Assembly: GCA_027403435.1 (NCBI GenBank)
Contig: DAHZDR010000345.1
Coordinates: 1-12,856 of the forward strand
Source of the DNA: Deltaproteobacteria bacterium
GTDB lineage: Bacteria; Desulfobacterota; Binatia; Binatales; Binataceae
Reading direction: 5' to 3'
Length of the DNA stretch: 12,856 nt
Shown here: positions 6,036 to 12,812 of the stretch, in pieces
Position numbering within the stretch: the stretch's first letter is position 1
How the letters are laid out: every line of letters begins with the position of its first letter
Translations under genes and position numbers: made by a program
The notes under the pieces: model-generated
What the model saw: only the letters and a program-made list of their open reading frames with translations
Databases searched by the model: none
What the model was told of the DNA's origin: nothing

Positions 6036-6944
6036 GTGAACGCCAATCCCCTGCCGTTACAGAAGGTTGCGCGCGCGACTGTCGCAATTCATTGCCAAGT
6101 TTCGCCCGCGCATCCTTCGGTCGCCATCGGCCTCGGCGCCGACCGCCGCGGCACCGGCGCGATCGTCAGCGCCGACGGCCTGATCGTCACCGTCAATTAC
6201 CTGATCATGGGCGCGGAGAACGCGGTCGTGACGCTGGCCAGCGGCGAACAGCTTGCGGCGCGCGTCGTCGCGCGCGACTTCACCACCAGTCTCGGCCTGC
6301 TGAAAATCGACGGGAGCGCGTTGCCGCATCTGGAAGTGGCGTCTTCGCAAACCTGCGCGCTCGGCGACGAGATCTTTATGGTCTCCAGCCTCGGCGGCGA
6401 AAAACGCTGCGGCGACACCGGCATTATCACCTACCTCGGACCCTTCGACGCGGCCTGGGAGTTCGTGCTCGAACGCTGCGTATGCGTTACCGCTTCCGCG
6501 CTGAATATCGGCCTGAGCGGCGGACCGATCTGCAATCCGCGCGGCCAGTTGATCGCCGTCAGCTACCTGAATTTCGCCGACCTGATTCGTCCGATCCTCG
6601 GCATCCCCGGCGAATGTTTCCTCGCCGGGCGCGACGAACTTGTGCGCCACGGCCGCCGCGTCAGCACGCCGCCGCGGCTATGGCTGGGCCTGCTTTCCTA
6701 TACGCTGCGCGAACATGTGGTGATCGCGGGCGTGATGCCCGGGAGTCCGGGCGAAAAGGCCGGCCTGCGCCAGGGCGACCTCGTGCTCGCCGCCGACGGC
6801 GCGGAAATCCGCGAGCGCAAGGCCCTCTATGAGGCGATTAACCGCCATCGCCCCGGGGAGTCCGTGCAATTGCGCGTGCTGCGCAACAATCAGGTCCATA
6901 CCATCGACGTGCCCGCGATCGTCGTCGATGACTATCTCGGCTAG
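6036..6944 (+). CDS. HtrA-like trypsin/PDZ protein with degraded catalytic triad (probable pseudoprotease)
   Basis: 302 residues: a trypsin-fold domain (about 10-205) and a C-terminal PDZ domain (about 214-296, with MPGSPGEKAGLRQGD). The fold is clear from GTGAIVSADGLIVT, GEQLAARVVARD and SGGPICN. The HtrA triad is not intact: the catalytic His of the 'NHV' motif is Tyr55 (NYL), the Asp of the 'TDLALL' motif is Ser85 (TSLGLL), and only Ser161 (GLSGGP) remains. The spacings 55-85-161 match DegP's 105-135-210 closely, so the alignment is secure. There is no signal peptide or membrane segment: the start is the hydrophilic MNANPLPLQK, so the protein is probably cytoplasmic. It has seven cysteines. 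The GTG at 6036 is the only usual start codon between the upstream in-frame stop (6000-6002) and the domain, with a weak GGAA 7 bases before it. A binding or scaffold role through the PDZ domain is more likely than proteolysis. Confidence 0.88.
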   Translation: MNANPLPLQKVARATVAIHCQVSPAHPSVAIGLGADRRGTGAIVSADGLIVTVNYLIMGAENAVVTLASGEQLAARVVARDFTTSLGLLKIDGSALPHLEVASSQTCALGDEIFMVSSLGGEKRCGDTGIITYLGPFDAAWEFVLERCVCVTASALNIGLSGGPICNPRGQLIAVSYLNFADLIRPILGIPGECFLAGRDELVRHGRRVSTPPRLWLGLLSYTLREHVVIAGVMPGSPGEKAGLRQGDLVLAADGAEIRERKALYEAINRHRPGESVQLRVLRNNQVHTIDVPAIVVDDYLG

Positions 6945-6958
6945 CGCGCCCCCGCGCG
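6945..6958. terminator. Short GC hairpin between convergent stop codons
   Basis: CGCGC (6945-6949) pairs with GCGCG (6954-6958) around a CCCC loop. It nearly fills the 18-base gap between the HtrA-like stop and the pyruvate phosphate dikinase stop. No T-run is present, so any termination role is a guess. Confidence 0.25.
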
Positions 6959-6962
6959 ATCG

Positions 6963-9710
6963 CTACACGTCCTTGAATTCGCGCCTGGCCTGGCGCGCTT
7001 CGATCGCCGCCTGCGCCGCCGCCAGCCGCGCCACCGGCAAGCGGAACGGCGAACACGAAACGTAGTCCAGGCCCAGGCGATGGCACAGCTTGACGCTGGC
7101 CGGATCGCCGCCGTGCTCGCCGCAGATGCCGATCTTGAGCTTGCGGTTAGCCTTGCGCCCGCGCTCGATCGCGATCTCCATCAGGCCGCCGACGCCGCTC
7201 GCGTCCAGCTCCTGGAACGGATCCTTGCGATAAATTCCCCGCTCCAGATAAGCGTCGAGAAACTTCACCGAATCGTCGCGCGACAGCCCATAGGTCATCT
7301 GCGTCAGGTCGTTGGTGCCGAAGGAGAAGAAATCCGCCACGGCGCCAATTTCCCCGGCTTCGATACAGGCGCGCGGCACCTCGATCATCGTGCCGATCTG
7401 GAACGTCAGCCGGTTTTTACCGGAGCCGCCGAGTTCGCGCGCCACCGCCCGGATTTCGCCGGCCAGCAAATCGAATTCGCGCCGTTCGCCAATCAGCGGC
7501 AGCATGATCTCCGGAATCACGTTGACTTTTTCGCGCTTCAACTCCAGCGTCGCTTCCAGAATCGCGCGCGCCTGCGCCCGGTAGATTTCCGGATAGCTGA
7601 CGCCAAGGCGTGAGCCGCGATGGCCGAGCATCGGATTGAACTCGCGCAGATTGTCGCGAACCTTGCGCAACCGCTCCGGATCGGTCCCCATCTCCGCCGC
7701 GAGCTTGCGCAGCTCCTCGTCCGTATGCGGCAGGAATTCATGCAGCGGCGGATCCAGCAGGCGAATCGTCACCGGCTTGCCCGCCATCTCGCGCAGAATC
7801 TCGATAAAGTCCGCGCGCTGCATCGGCGCGATCTTCTCCAGCGCGCGCGCCCGCTGCCCGGCGTCCTCCGCCAGAATCATCTCGCGCACCGCTTCGATTC
7901 GGCCGGGGCCGAAGAACATATGCTCGGTGCGGCAGAGTCCGATTCCCTCGGCGCCGTACTCGTTCGCGGTCCTGGCGTCGCCGGGCGTGTCGGCGTTGGC
8001 GCGCACGCCCAATCGCCGCTCCTGGTCGGCCCATTTCATGAAGCGCTGGAAATGATCCGACAATTGCGGCGGCGCCGTCGGCACGCGGCCCGCGATCACT
8101 TCGCCGGCCGAACCGTCGAGCGTCAGATATTCGCCGCGCCGGATTATCCGATCGCCGACCTTGAGCGCGCCCGCCGCGTAATCGATCTCCAGCGCGCCGC
8201 ATCCGGCCACGCAGCATTTGCCCATCCCGCGCGCGACCACGGCGGCGTGGCTGGTCATTCCGCCGCGCGCGGTCAGGATGCCCTCCGCCACCTGCATCCC
8301 GTGGATATCCTCGGGCGAAGTTTCGATTCGCACCAGAATCACCGGCCGGCCGGCCTGACTCACCACGACCGCCTCGTCGGCCGAAAACACGACTTCGCCC
8401 GCGACCGCGCCGGGCGAGGCCGGCAGTCCGCGCGCGATTACGTCTTTGGCCGCCCGCGGATCGAGCCGCGGATGCAACAGTTGTTCGAGTTGCGCCGGTT
8501 CCACCCGCATCAGCGCCGCGCGCCGATCGATCAGCCGTTCCTCGGCCATCTCGACCGCGACCCGCACCGCCGCCGCCGCCGTGCGCTTGCCGTTGCGCGT
8601 TTGCAGCATGAACAGGCGTTCGCGTTCGATCGTGAACTCCATGTCCTGCATGTCGCGGAAATGCTTTTCCAGCCGCGCCGAAATTTTGAGCAGTTCTTTG
8701 TAAACCTTGGCGAAGCTCTCTTCGAGCGTCGCGTGACGCGCCGCCCGTTCCGTTTCGTTCACGCCGTTGCGCTCGGCCCATTGCCGCCCCGCCGCCAGGC
8801 TTATTTGCCGGGGCGTGCGAACGCCCGCGACCACGTCCTCGCCCTGCGCGTTGGGCAGAAATTCGCCATAGATGCCCTTGGCTCCGGTCGAAGGATCGCG
8901 CGTGAAGGCCACGCCCGTCGCGCAGTCCGCGCCCAGATTGCCGAAGACCATCGCTTGCACGGTCACCGCCGTGCCCCAATCGCCGGGGATGCCGTTGATT
9001 TTGCGATAGGTCACCGCGCGATCGTTGTTCCATGAACCGAAGACCGCGCCGATCGCCTCCCATAACTGTTCGTGCGGATCCTGCGGCAGGTCGCGTCCGA
9101 CCTTGCGCCGGATCAGCGCGCGGAATTCGTCCACCAGCTCTTTAAGATCGCCCACCTCCAGCTCGACGTCTTCGCGCACGCCGCGCGCCGCCTTCTTGCG
9201 TTCGATGATCTCTTCGAACGGGTCGCGATCGTTCTTGTCCTCCGGCTTGAGCTTCAGCACCACGTCGCCGTACATCTGGCAGAAGCGCCGGTAGGAATCC
9301 CAGGCGAAGCGCGGATTGCCGCTGGCCGCCTCCAGCCCCGCGACGGTCGCGTCGGTCAGTCCAAGATTGAGGACGGTGTCCATCATTCCCGGCATCGAGA
9401 CCCGCGCGCCCGAGCGCACCGAAACCAGCAGCGGATTTTTCGCGTCGCCGAACTTGCGGCCGAGCGCCCGCTCAATCCGCGCGACGCTTTTGGCCACGCC
9501 CTGCGTGAGTCCCTTCGGATACTTGCCCTGATGTTCGTAAAAGTGGTTGCAGACCCGCGTCGAAATCGTGAAACCCGGCGGAACCGGCAGCTTCAGCGAC
9601 GCCATCTCGGCCAGATTCGCGCCTTTTCCGCCCAGCAGATCGCGCATGTTCGCGCGCCCTTCGGTTACGCCCGCGCCAAAAAAATAAATCTCCGGATGAA
9701 CCCGAGCCAT
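6963..9710 (-). CDS. ppdK: Pyruvate, phosphate dikinase
   Basis: 915 residues, slightly longer than the usual bacterial enzyme of about 870-900. It catalyses the reversible reaction pyruvate + ATP + phosphate to phosphoenolpyruvate + AMP + diphosphate in the cytoplasm. The N-terminal ATP-grasp domain starts at about 8 (NMRDLLGGKGANLAEM; VRSGARVSMPGMMDT). The central phosphohistidine domain has GGMTSHAAVVARGMGK, with His488 carrying the phosphate and Thr486 at the position regulated in plants. The C-terminal PEP-binding barrel has GLCRTEHMF, IGTMIEVPRA, SFGTNDLTQ and GICGEHGGDP, with Cys863 in the last motif. All key residues are present. The ATG at 9710 has GGAG 11 bases upstream. It follows the glycyl-tRNA synthetase gene after 80 bases in the same direction. 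No regulatory kinase/phosphatase gene is seen in the window. The enzyme could serve PEP synthesis or a PPi-linked glycolysis. Confidence 0.97.
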   Translation of the reverse strand: MARVHPEIYFFGAGVTEGRANMRDLLGGKGANLAEMASLKLPVPPGFTISTRVCNHFYEHQGKYPKGLTQGVAKSVARIERALGRKFGDAKNPLLVSVRSGARVSMPGMMDTVLNLGLTDATVAGLEAASGNPRFAWDSYRRFCQMYGDVVLKLKPEDKNDRDPFEEIIERKKAARGVREDVELEVGDLKELVDEFRALIRRKVGRDLPQDPHEQLWEAIGAVFGSWNNDRAVTYRKINGIPGDWGTAVTVQAMVFGNLGADCATGVAFTRDPSTGAKGIYGEFLPNAQGEDVVAGVRTPRQISLAAGRQWAERNGVNETERAARHATLEESFAKVYKELLKISARLEKHFRDMQDMEFTIERERLFMLQTRNGKRTAAAAVRVAVEMAEERLIDRRAALMRVEPAQLEQLLHPRLDPRAAKDVIARGLPASPGAVAGEVVFSADEAVVVSQAGRPVILVRIETSPEDIHGMQVAEGILTARGGMTSHAAVVARGMGKCCVAGCGALEIDYAAGALKVGDRIIRRGEYLTLDGSAGEVIAGRVPTAPPQLSDHFQRFMKWADQERRLGVRANADTPGDARTANEYGAEGIGLCRTEHMFFGPGRIEAVREMILAEDAGQRARALEKIAPMQRADFIEILREMAGKPVTIRLLDPPLHEFLPHTDEELRKLAAEMGTDPERLRKVRDNLREFNPMLGHRGSRLGVSYPEIYRAQARAILEATLELKREKVNVIPEIMLPLIGERREFDLLAGEIRAVARELGGSGKNRLTFQIGTMIEVPRACIEAGEIGAVADFFSFGTNDLTQMTYGLSRDDSVKFLDAYLERGIYRKDPFQELDASGVGGLMEIAIERGRKANRKLKIGICGEHGGDPASVKLCHRLGLDYVSCSPFRLPVARLAAAQAAIEARQARREFKDV

Positions 9711-9745
9711 CGCAGTTCAATCTCCAGTGTCAGTGCTTGCCGGTT

Positions 9746-9790
9746 AAAAAATTCGCCGCCCGCCGCGCTTTCCGGCCGTTGCTGGCGACG
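9746..9790 (-). terminator. Candidate intrinsic terminator or attenuator between glycyl-tRNA synthetase and ppdK
   Basis: On the minus strand, CGTCGCC (9790-9784) directly after the synthetase stop can pair with GGCGGCG (9760-9754), with one G-T pair, followed after two A bases by six T (9751-9746). The 23-base loop is large but can itself fold through GCCG/CGGC. This may cut off part of the transcripts entering ppdK. The long loop makes it uncertain. Confidence 0.33.
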
Positions 9791-11134
9791 CTATCCGATC
9801 CGCTCCGTCAGCGTCTCCGCCAGCCGGCCGATCGCCACCCGCTCCTGCTTCGTGGTGTCCCGATCGCGCAGCGTCACGGTGTCGTCTTCCATCGTCTGAT
9901 GGTCGATCGTCACGCCGAACGGCGTGCCCACTTCGTCCTGGCGCCGATAGCGCCGTCCGATCGATCCCGCCTGATCGTAAGCCGTCATGAAATGCGCCGC
10001 CAGCTGCGCCCGCACCGCCTGCGCCTTTTCCGGCTGTCCGCCCTTGCGCAGCAGCGGATAGACGGCGGCCTTGAGCGGCGCCAACCGCGGATCCAGCCGC
10101 AGCACGATCCGCGTCTCGCCCTCGACCACGTCCTCGTCGTAAGCGTCGAGCAGAAACGCCAGCATCGCCCGATCCACGCCCGCCGCCGGCTCAATTACCC
10201 ACGGCCGATAGCGGCTCTTGGCCTCTTCGTCAAAATAGGTCAGATCCTTGCCGCTGTATTTGGCGTGCTGGTCGAGGTCGAAACTGCCGCGCCGCGCGAT
10301 TCCTTCCAGCTCGCCCCAGCCGAAGGGATACAGAAATTCCACGTCGGTGGTGCCGCGCGAATAGTGCGAAAGTTCATCCTGGTCGTGCGGGCGCAGCCGC
10401 AGATGGCCGGCCTTGACGCCGTATTTTACGTACCAGTTGAAACGCTCGTTAACCCAGTAATCGAACCAGTTCTGTTCTTCCGCCGGGTCGGGCTTGACGA
10501 AGAATTCCATCTCCATCTGCTCGAACTCGCGGGTGCGGAAGATGAAATTTCCCGGCGTGATTTCGTTGCGAAAGGATTTTCCGGTCTGCGCCACGCCGAA
10601 CGGCAGTTTCAGCCGCTGCGTATCGACCAGATTGGCGAAATTCGCAAAGATGCCCTGCGCCGTCTCCGGCCGCAGATAGATCGTGCTGGCGGTGTCTTCG
10701 ACCGGCCCCATGAAGGTCTTGAACATCAGGTTGAACTGGCGCGCCGCGGTCAGTTCGCCGCCACAGGCCGGACAGCCGTCGCCGCTCAGATGGTCGGCGC
10801 GGAAACGCTGTTTGCAACTCTTGCAGTCAACCAGCGGATCGGTGAAATTTTGCAGATGGCCCGAGGCTTCCCAGGTGCGCGGATGCTGCAAAATGGCGCT
10901 GTCGAGGCCGATCACGTCGATCCGCCGCCGCACCATGTCGCGCCACCACGCCTCCTTGACGTTGCGCTTGAGCTCGACGCCGAGCGGCCCGTAGTCGAAG
11001 GTCGATCCCAGGCCGCCGTAAATATCGCTGGCCGGAAAGACGATCCCGCGCCGCTTGCACAGGTTGACGATTTTCTCCATCGTGACCGCGCGCCGCGATG
11101 CGGCCTCGGCTTGAGGAGCGTTTTCCGCGGACAA
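9791..11134 (-). CDS. glyQS: Glycyl-tRNA synthetase, single-chain (alpha2) type
   Basis: 447 residues. It charges tRNA-Gly with glycine using ATP. This is the dimeric one-chain class II enzyme, not the separate alpha/beta form found in many bacteria. Visible parts: the N-terminal core (MEKIVNLCKRRGIVFPAS; IYGGLGSTFDYGPLG), a four-Cys zinc knuckle (Cys104, Cys107, Cys121, Cys124), motif 2 (SFRNEITPGNFIFRTREFEQ, with Arg189), motif 3 (VIEPAAGVDRAMLAFL, 313-328) and a C-terminal anticodon-binding domain (about 350-447, with GTPFGVTID). The start is TTG at 11134: a strong AGGAGG lies 7 bases upstream, while the first in-frame ATG (residue 19) has no such site. The gene is 46 bases downstream of the metallophosphoesterase gene and 80 bases upstream of ppdK, in one direction. 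No catalytic residue appears to be missing. Confidence 0.97.
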   Translation of the reverse strand: MSAENAPQAEAASRRAVTMEKIVNLCKRRGIVFPASDIYGGLGSTFDYGPLGVELKRNVKEAWWRDMVRRRIDVIGLDSAILQHPRTWEASGHLQNFTDPLVDCKSCKQRFRADHLSGDGCPACGGELTAARQFNLMFKTFMGPVEDTASTIYLRPETAQGIFANFANLVDTQRLKLPFGVAQTGKSFRNEITPGNFIFRTREFEQMEMEFFVKPDPAEEQNWFDYWVNERFNWYVKYGVKAGHLRLRPHDQDELSHYSRGTTDVEFLYPFGWGELEGIARRGSFDLDQHAKYSGKDLTYFDEEAKSRYRPWVIEPAAGVDRAMLAFLLDAYDEDVVEGETRIVLRLDPRLAPLKAAVYPLLRKGGQPEKAQAVRAQLAAHFMTAYDQAGSIGRRYRRQDEVGTPFGVTIDHQTMEDDTVTLRDRDTTKQERVAIGRLAETLTERIG

Positions 11135-11141
11135 AAATCTT

Positions 11142-11147
11142 CCTCCT
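11142..11147 (-). promoter_or_regulatory. Strong ribosome binding site selecting a TTG start for glycyl-tRNA synthetase
   Basis: AGGAGG on the minus strand is the best Shine-Dalgarno match in the window and lies 7 bases before TTG at 11134. This fixes an unusual start codon; the next in-frame ATG is 18 codons further in. Confidence 0.75.
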
Positions 11148-11180
11148 GAAAGCGTGCGCGCCGTTCGGCTGGCCGCGCCG

Positions 11181-11723
11181 CTAAACTCGATCCAGCCTGA
11201 TTATTTCGGCCGCGACCGCGCCGTCCGCGCCGATTTCCAGAATCGCCACCGTGCCCGGCACGTCCACCAGATTCCCCGGCAACGTCGCGCTGCCCGGATT
11301 CACCACCAGCGTGGCGCCATAGCGGATTACCCCTTCGAGATGGCTGTGGCCCATCACCAGCACGTCCACCGGGCCGCCGAAATGACGATCCATCGCCGCC
11401 TCGAACACCGCCTGCGACGTTTCGTCCGGCGTCGGCAGGGCATGGGCCAGCCCGATTCGCACGCCGCCGATTTCGAACAGATGCGCGACGCGCGCCCGTT
11501 CGTCCGGTTCCAGGCGATAGCGATGGCCGTCAAGGCCTTCGTCGCCATTGCCGATCGCCGCGACCACCGGCGCAATCCGTTCGAGTTCGTCGAGCACGCG
11601 ATTGACATATACGTCTCCCGCATGCATTACCATGTCAACGCCAGCCAAAGCGTCGAACACCGGCGGCGGCAGATGCTCGCACGCTTCGGGAATGTGGGTG
11701 TCGGAGATGATTCCGATGCGCAT
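11181..11723 (-). CDS. Metallophosphoesterase, YfcE/MJ0936 family
   Basis: 180 residues, the normal size for this small family of calcineurin-like phosphodiesterases. Metal-binding motifs appear in order: SDTH (Asp8, His10), HAGDV (Asp37), GNGDEG (Asn59, Asp61; family form GNCD or GNHD), GLAHALP (His94), GHSH (His126, His128) and NPGSAT (143-148). All ligands of the two-metal site are present. Family members hydrolyse phosphodiesters or nucleotide-like compounds in the cytoplasm; the natural substrate is generally unknown. The frame stays open far upstream, but only the ATG at 11723 starts at the conserved MRIGIISDTH strand, and the upstream part is the opposite strand of the lipoprotein gene. 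A GGAAG lies 7 bases before the ATG. It is probably first in a run with glycyl-tRNA synthetase and pyruvate phosphate dikinase. Confidence 0.93.
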   Translation of the reverse strand: MRIGIISDTHIPEACEHLPPPVFDALAGVDMVMHAGDVYVNRVLDELERIAPVVAAIGNGDEGLDGHRYRLEPDERARVAHLFEIGGVRIGLAHALPTPDETSQAVFEAAMDRHFGGPVDVLVMGHSHLEGVIRYGATLVVNPGSATLPGNLVDVPGTVAILEIGADGAVAAEIIRLDRV

Positions 11724-11733
11724 TGGACTGGCT

Positions 11734-11750
11734 TCCGGGCATTTCCCGGA
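11734..11750 (-). promoter_or_regulatory. Hairpin in the leader of the metallophosphoesterase gene
   Basis: TCCGGG (11734-11739) and CCCGGA (11745-11750) are perfect reverse complements with a 5-base loop. On the minus strand the 3' arm runs into the GGAAG ribosome binding site before the ATG at 11723, so the fold could hide it. Function is not known. Confidence 0.35.
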
Positions 11751-11930
11751 TGAGTTTGACAAAGTATCATGCGACGCGGGCGGCGGCAATTTGGACCGTC
11801 CCGGAACGCCGCTCCGAACGGCCCATGACGAGCTTCGGCGCGCAATGGCCAGTCGGAACCGAGATCTACCGCGGCAAGGCTCACGTCCGCCATCACCGCG
11901 AGCGCGACTTAGCGTGGAGAATAGCCCATC

Positions 11931-12263
11931 GTGAAACCAGCCAAACTGATTGCTCCCGCCATGCTGACTCTGGCCGTGCTGGCGCTCGCCGGATGCGGCC
12001 ACAAGCTGATCGCGCATGGCGGCAAAACCACCGTCGCCGTCTATCCCGACAAGTCCTCGTTCGACCAGCTCAAATCGATGCAGAGCCAGGGCGGACCGTC
12101 CGGCCTGATCGGCGGGATGGGCGCGAGTATCGTGACCAAACGGGTCGATAATGGGACGCCGGTCAAAATCGGCCATTGCGACCTTGAGGGCTGCCAAATC
12201 GAGGTGCTCGACGGCGCCAGCAAGGGATTGATCGGCTACGTCTCCAAAGACAGCGTGAATTGA
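11931..12263 (+). CDS. Small predicted lipoprotein with SH3-like C-terminal part
   Basis: 110 residues of unknown function. A basic start (MKPAK), a hydrophobic segment (6-20) and the lipobox LALAGC predict signal peptidase II cleavage before Cys22, giving a lipid-anchored envelope protein of about 89 residues. After a KTTVAVYPDKSSFDQLKSM stretch comes a Gly-rich section (54-65, SGLIGGMGAS), then PVKIGHCDLEGCQIEVLDG...GLIGYVSKDSV (78-109), which looks like a small SH3-type barrel with a CxxxxC pair (Cys83, Cys88). The GTG at 11931 has GGAG 11 bases upstream; no in-frame ATG precedes the signal sequence. It is divergent from the metallophosphoesterase gene and 34 bases ahead of the nuclease-fold gene. 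I do not recognise a named family. Confidence 0.82.
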   Translation: MKPAKLIAPAMLTLAVLALAGCGHKLIAHGGKTTVAVYPDKSSFDQLKSMQSQGGPSGLIGGMGASIVTKRVDNGTPVKIGHCDLEGCQIEVLDGASKGLIGYVSKDSVN

Positions 12264-12297
12264 CGCGCCAGTGCGAGCCAATCAATGAGGGTTGAAA

Positions 12298-12660
12298 ATG
12301 ACGGAAGCAGAAGTAGTTCAAAGCGTCGCTGCGTGGTTGCGCAGTCAAGGCTGGAACGTAATACACGCCAATTATCGGGCGCGAGGCCTCGACATTGAAG
12401 CGGAAAAAAGCGGTCAACGTTGGTTTATCGAGGCGAAAGGGGACCATCGCGGAGATAAACCTAACAACCGCCTAAATTTCAACGGGGCTTTAGGGCAAAT
12501 CGTCAATAATCGGCAGGACCAGCAAGCGAAGTATAGCATCGCACTTCCCGATATCCCGCTCTACAAAACGCTATGGAACAATTCTCCCGCCGCGGGAAGA
12601 TGTCCGGTAAATTCCTGCTTGTTCGTTCCAATTGCAGGCAATCCCGTAGAGCAGTTCTGA
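12298..12660 (+). CDS. Small PD-(D/E)XK-fold protein (putative nuclease)
   Basis: 120 residues. The pattern fits a minimal PD-(D/E)XK nuclease core: an N-terminal helix with Glu4, then GLDIEAE (Asp32) and WFIEAKG (Glu45-Ala-Lys47), giving E...D...ExK. A following GALGQI (63-68) and YSIALPD (79-85) resemble a family of small uncharacterised proteins with restriction-endonuclease-like fold. The end, NPVEQF, looks like a natural family C-terminus, so the gene seems complete. Whether it cuts DNA, and whether it is a restriction, repair or solitary protein, cannot be told; no methyltransferase or partner is nearby. The ATG at 12298 has GAGGG with a 6-base spacer; a TTG two codons earlier is less likely. 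G+C is about 52% by hand count (186 of 360), far below its neighbours, which suggests acquisition from elsewhere. Confidence 0.75.
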   Translation: MTEAEVVQSVAAWLRSQGWNVIHANYRARGLDIEAEKSGQRWFIEAKGDHRGDKPNNRLNFNGALGQIVNNRQDQQAKYSIALPDIPLYKTLWNNSPAAGRCPVNSCLFVPIAGNPVEQF

Positions 12661-12812
12661 GTGCGCCCATTCGGATCAATTTCTGATTCCACTTGACGCC
12701 GTCATTGGCGGTCGGAAGGGAATACGATCGCCGTGGCGGAGGGGGAGTGGCCGAGGGCGCCGGCGGCTTAAGCGCGGGCGGTTTCGCCAGCGGCCGGCGC
12801 GGTCGCTTTACG

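Noticed and set aside
5930..6832. Plus-strand frame offset from the HtrA-like gene, open for 300 codons
   Set aside because: It overlaps the HtrA-like gene in another frame, is extremely Arg-rich and shows no protein motif; the GTG-started frame has a clear trypsin/PDZ pattern.
7620..11149. Very long plus-strand open frames (470 codons) opposite ppdK and glycyl-tRNA synthetase
   Set aside because: Both real minus-strand proteins are full length and have all catalytic motifs; the opposite frames have none and lack ribosome binding sites.
11756..11784. TTGACA at 11756 as a plus-strand promoter for the lipoprotein gene
   Set aside because: At the required distance downstream the sequence is GC-only with no -10-like hexamer, and it lies about 170 bases before the gene.
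11724..12281. 180-residue N-terminal extension of the metallophosphoesterase frame
   Set aside because: The open frame reaches back through the lipoprotein gene, but its translation is low-complexity and the conserved phosphoesterase fold begins exactly at the ATG at 11723.
12735..12812. tRNA-Ser-like stretch (GGAG...AGTGGCCGAG and a GGTTTCG-like piece)
   Set aside because: Only the D-arm resembles a tRNA. I could not find a matching acceptor stem, an anticodon stem-loop, a GGTTCGA-type T-loop or a 3' CCA at the right spacing.
12661..12812. Possible small gene or terminator in the right-hand gap
   Set aside because: Frames here are short or low-complexity. Small imperfect inverted repeats (near 12673-12690 and 12695-12713) lack a T-run, and the TTGACG at 12693 has no suitable -10.
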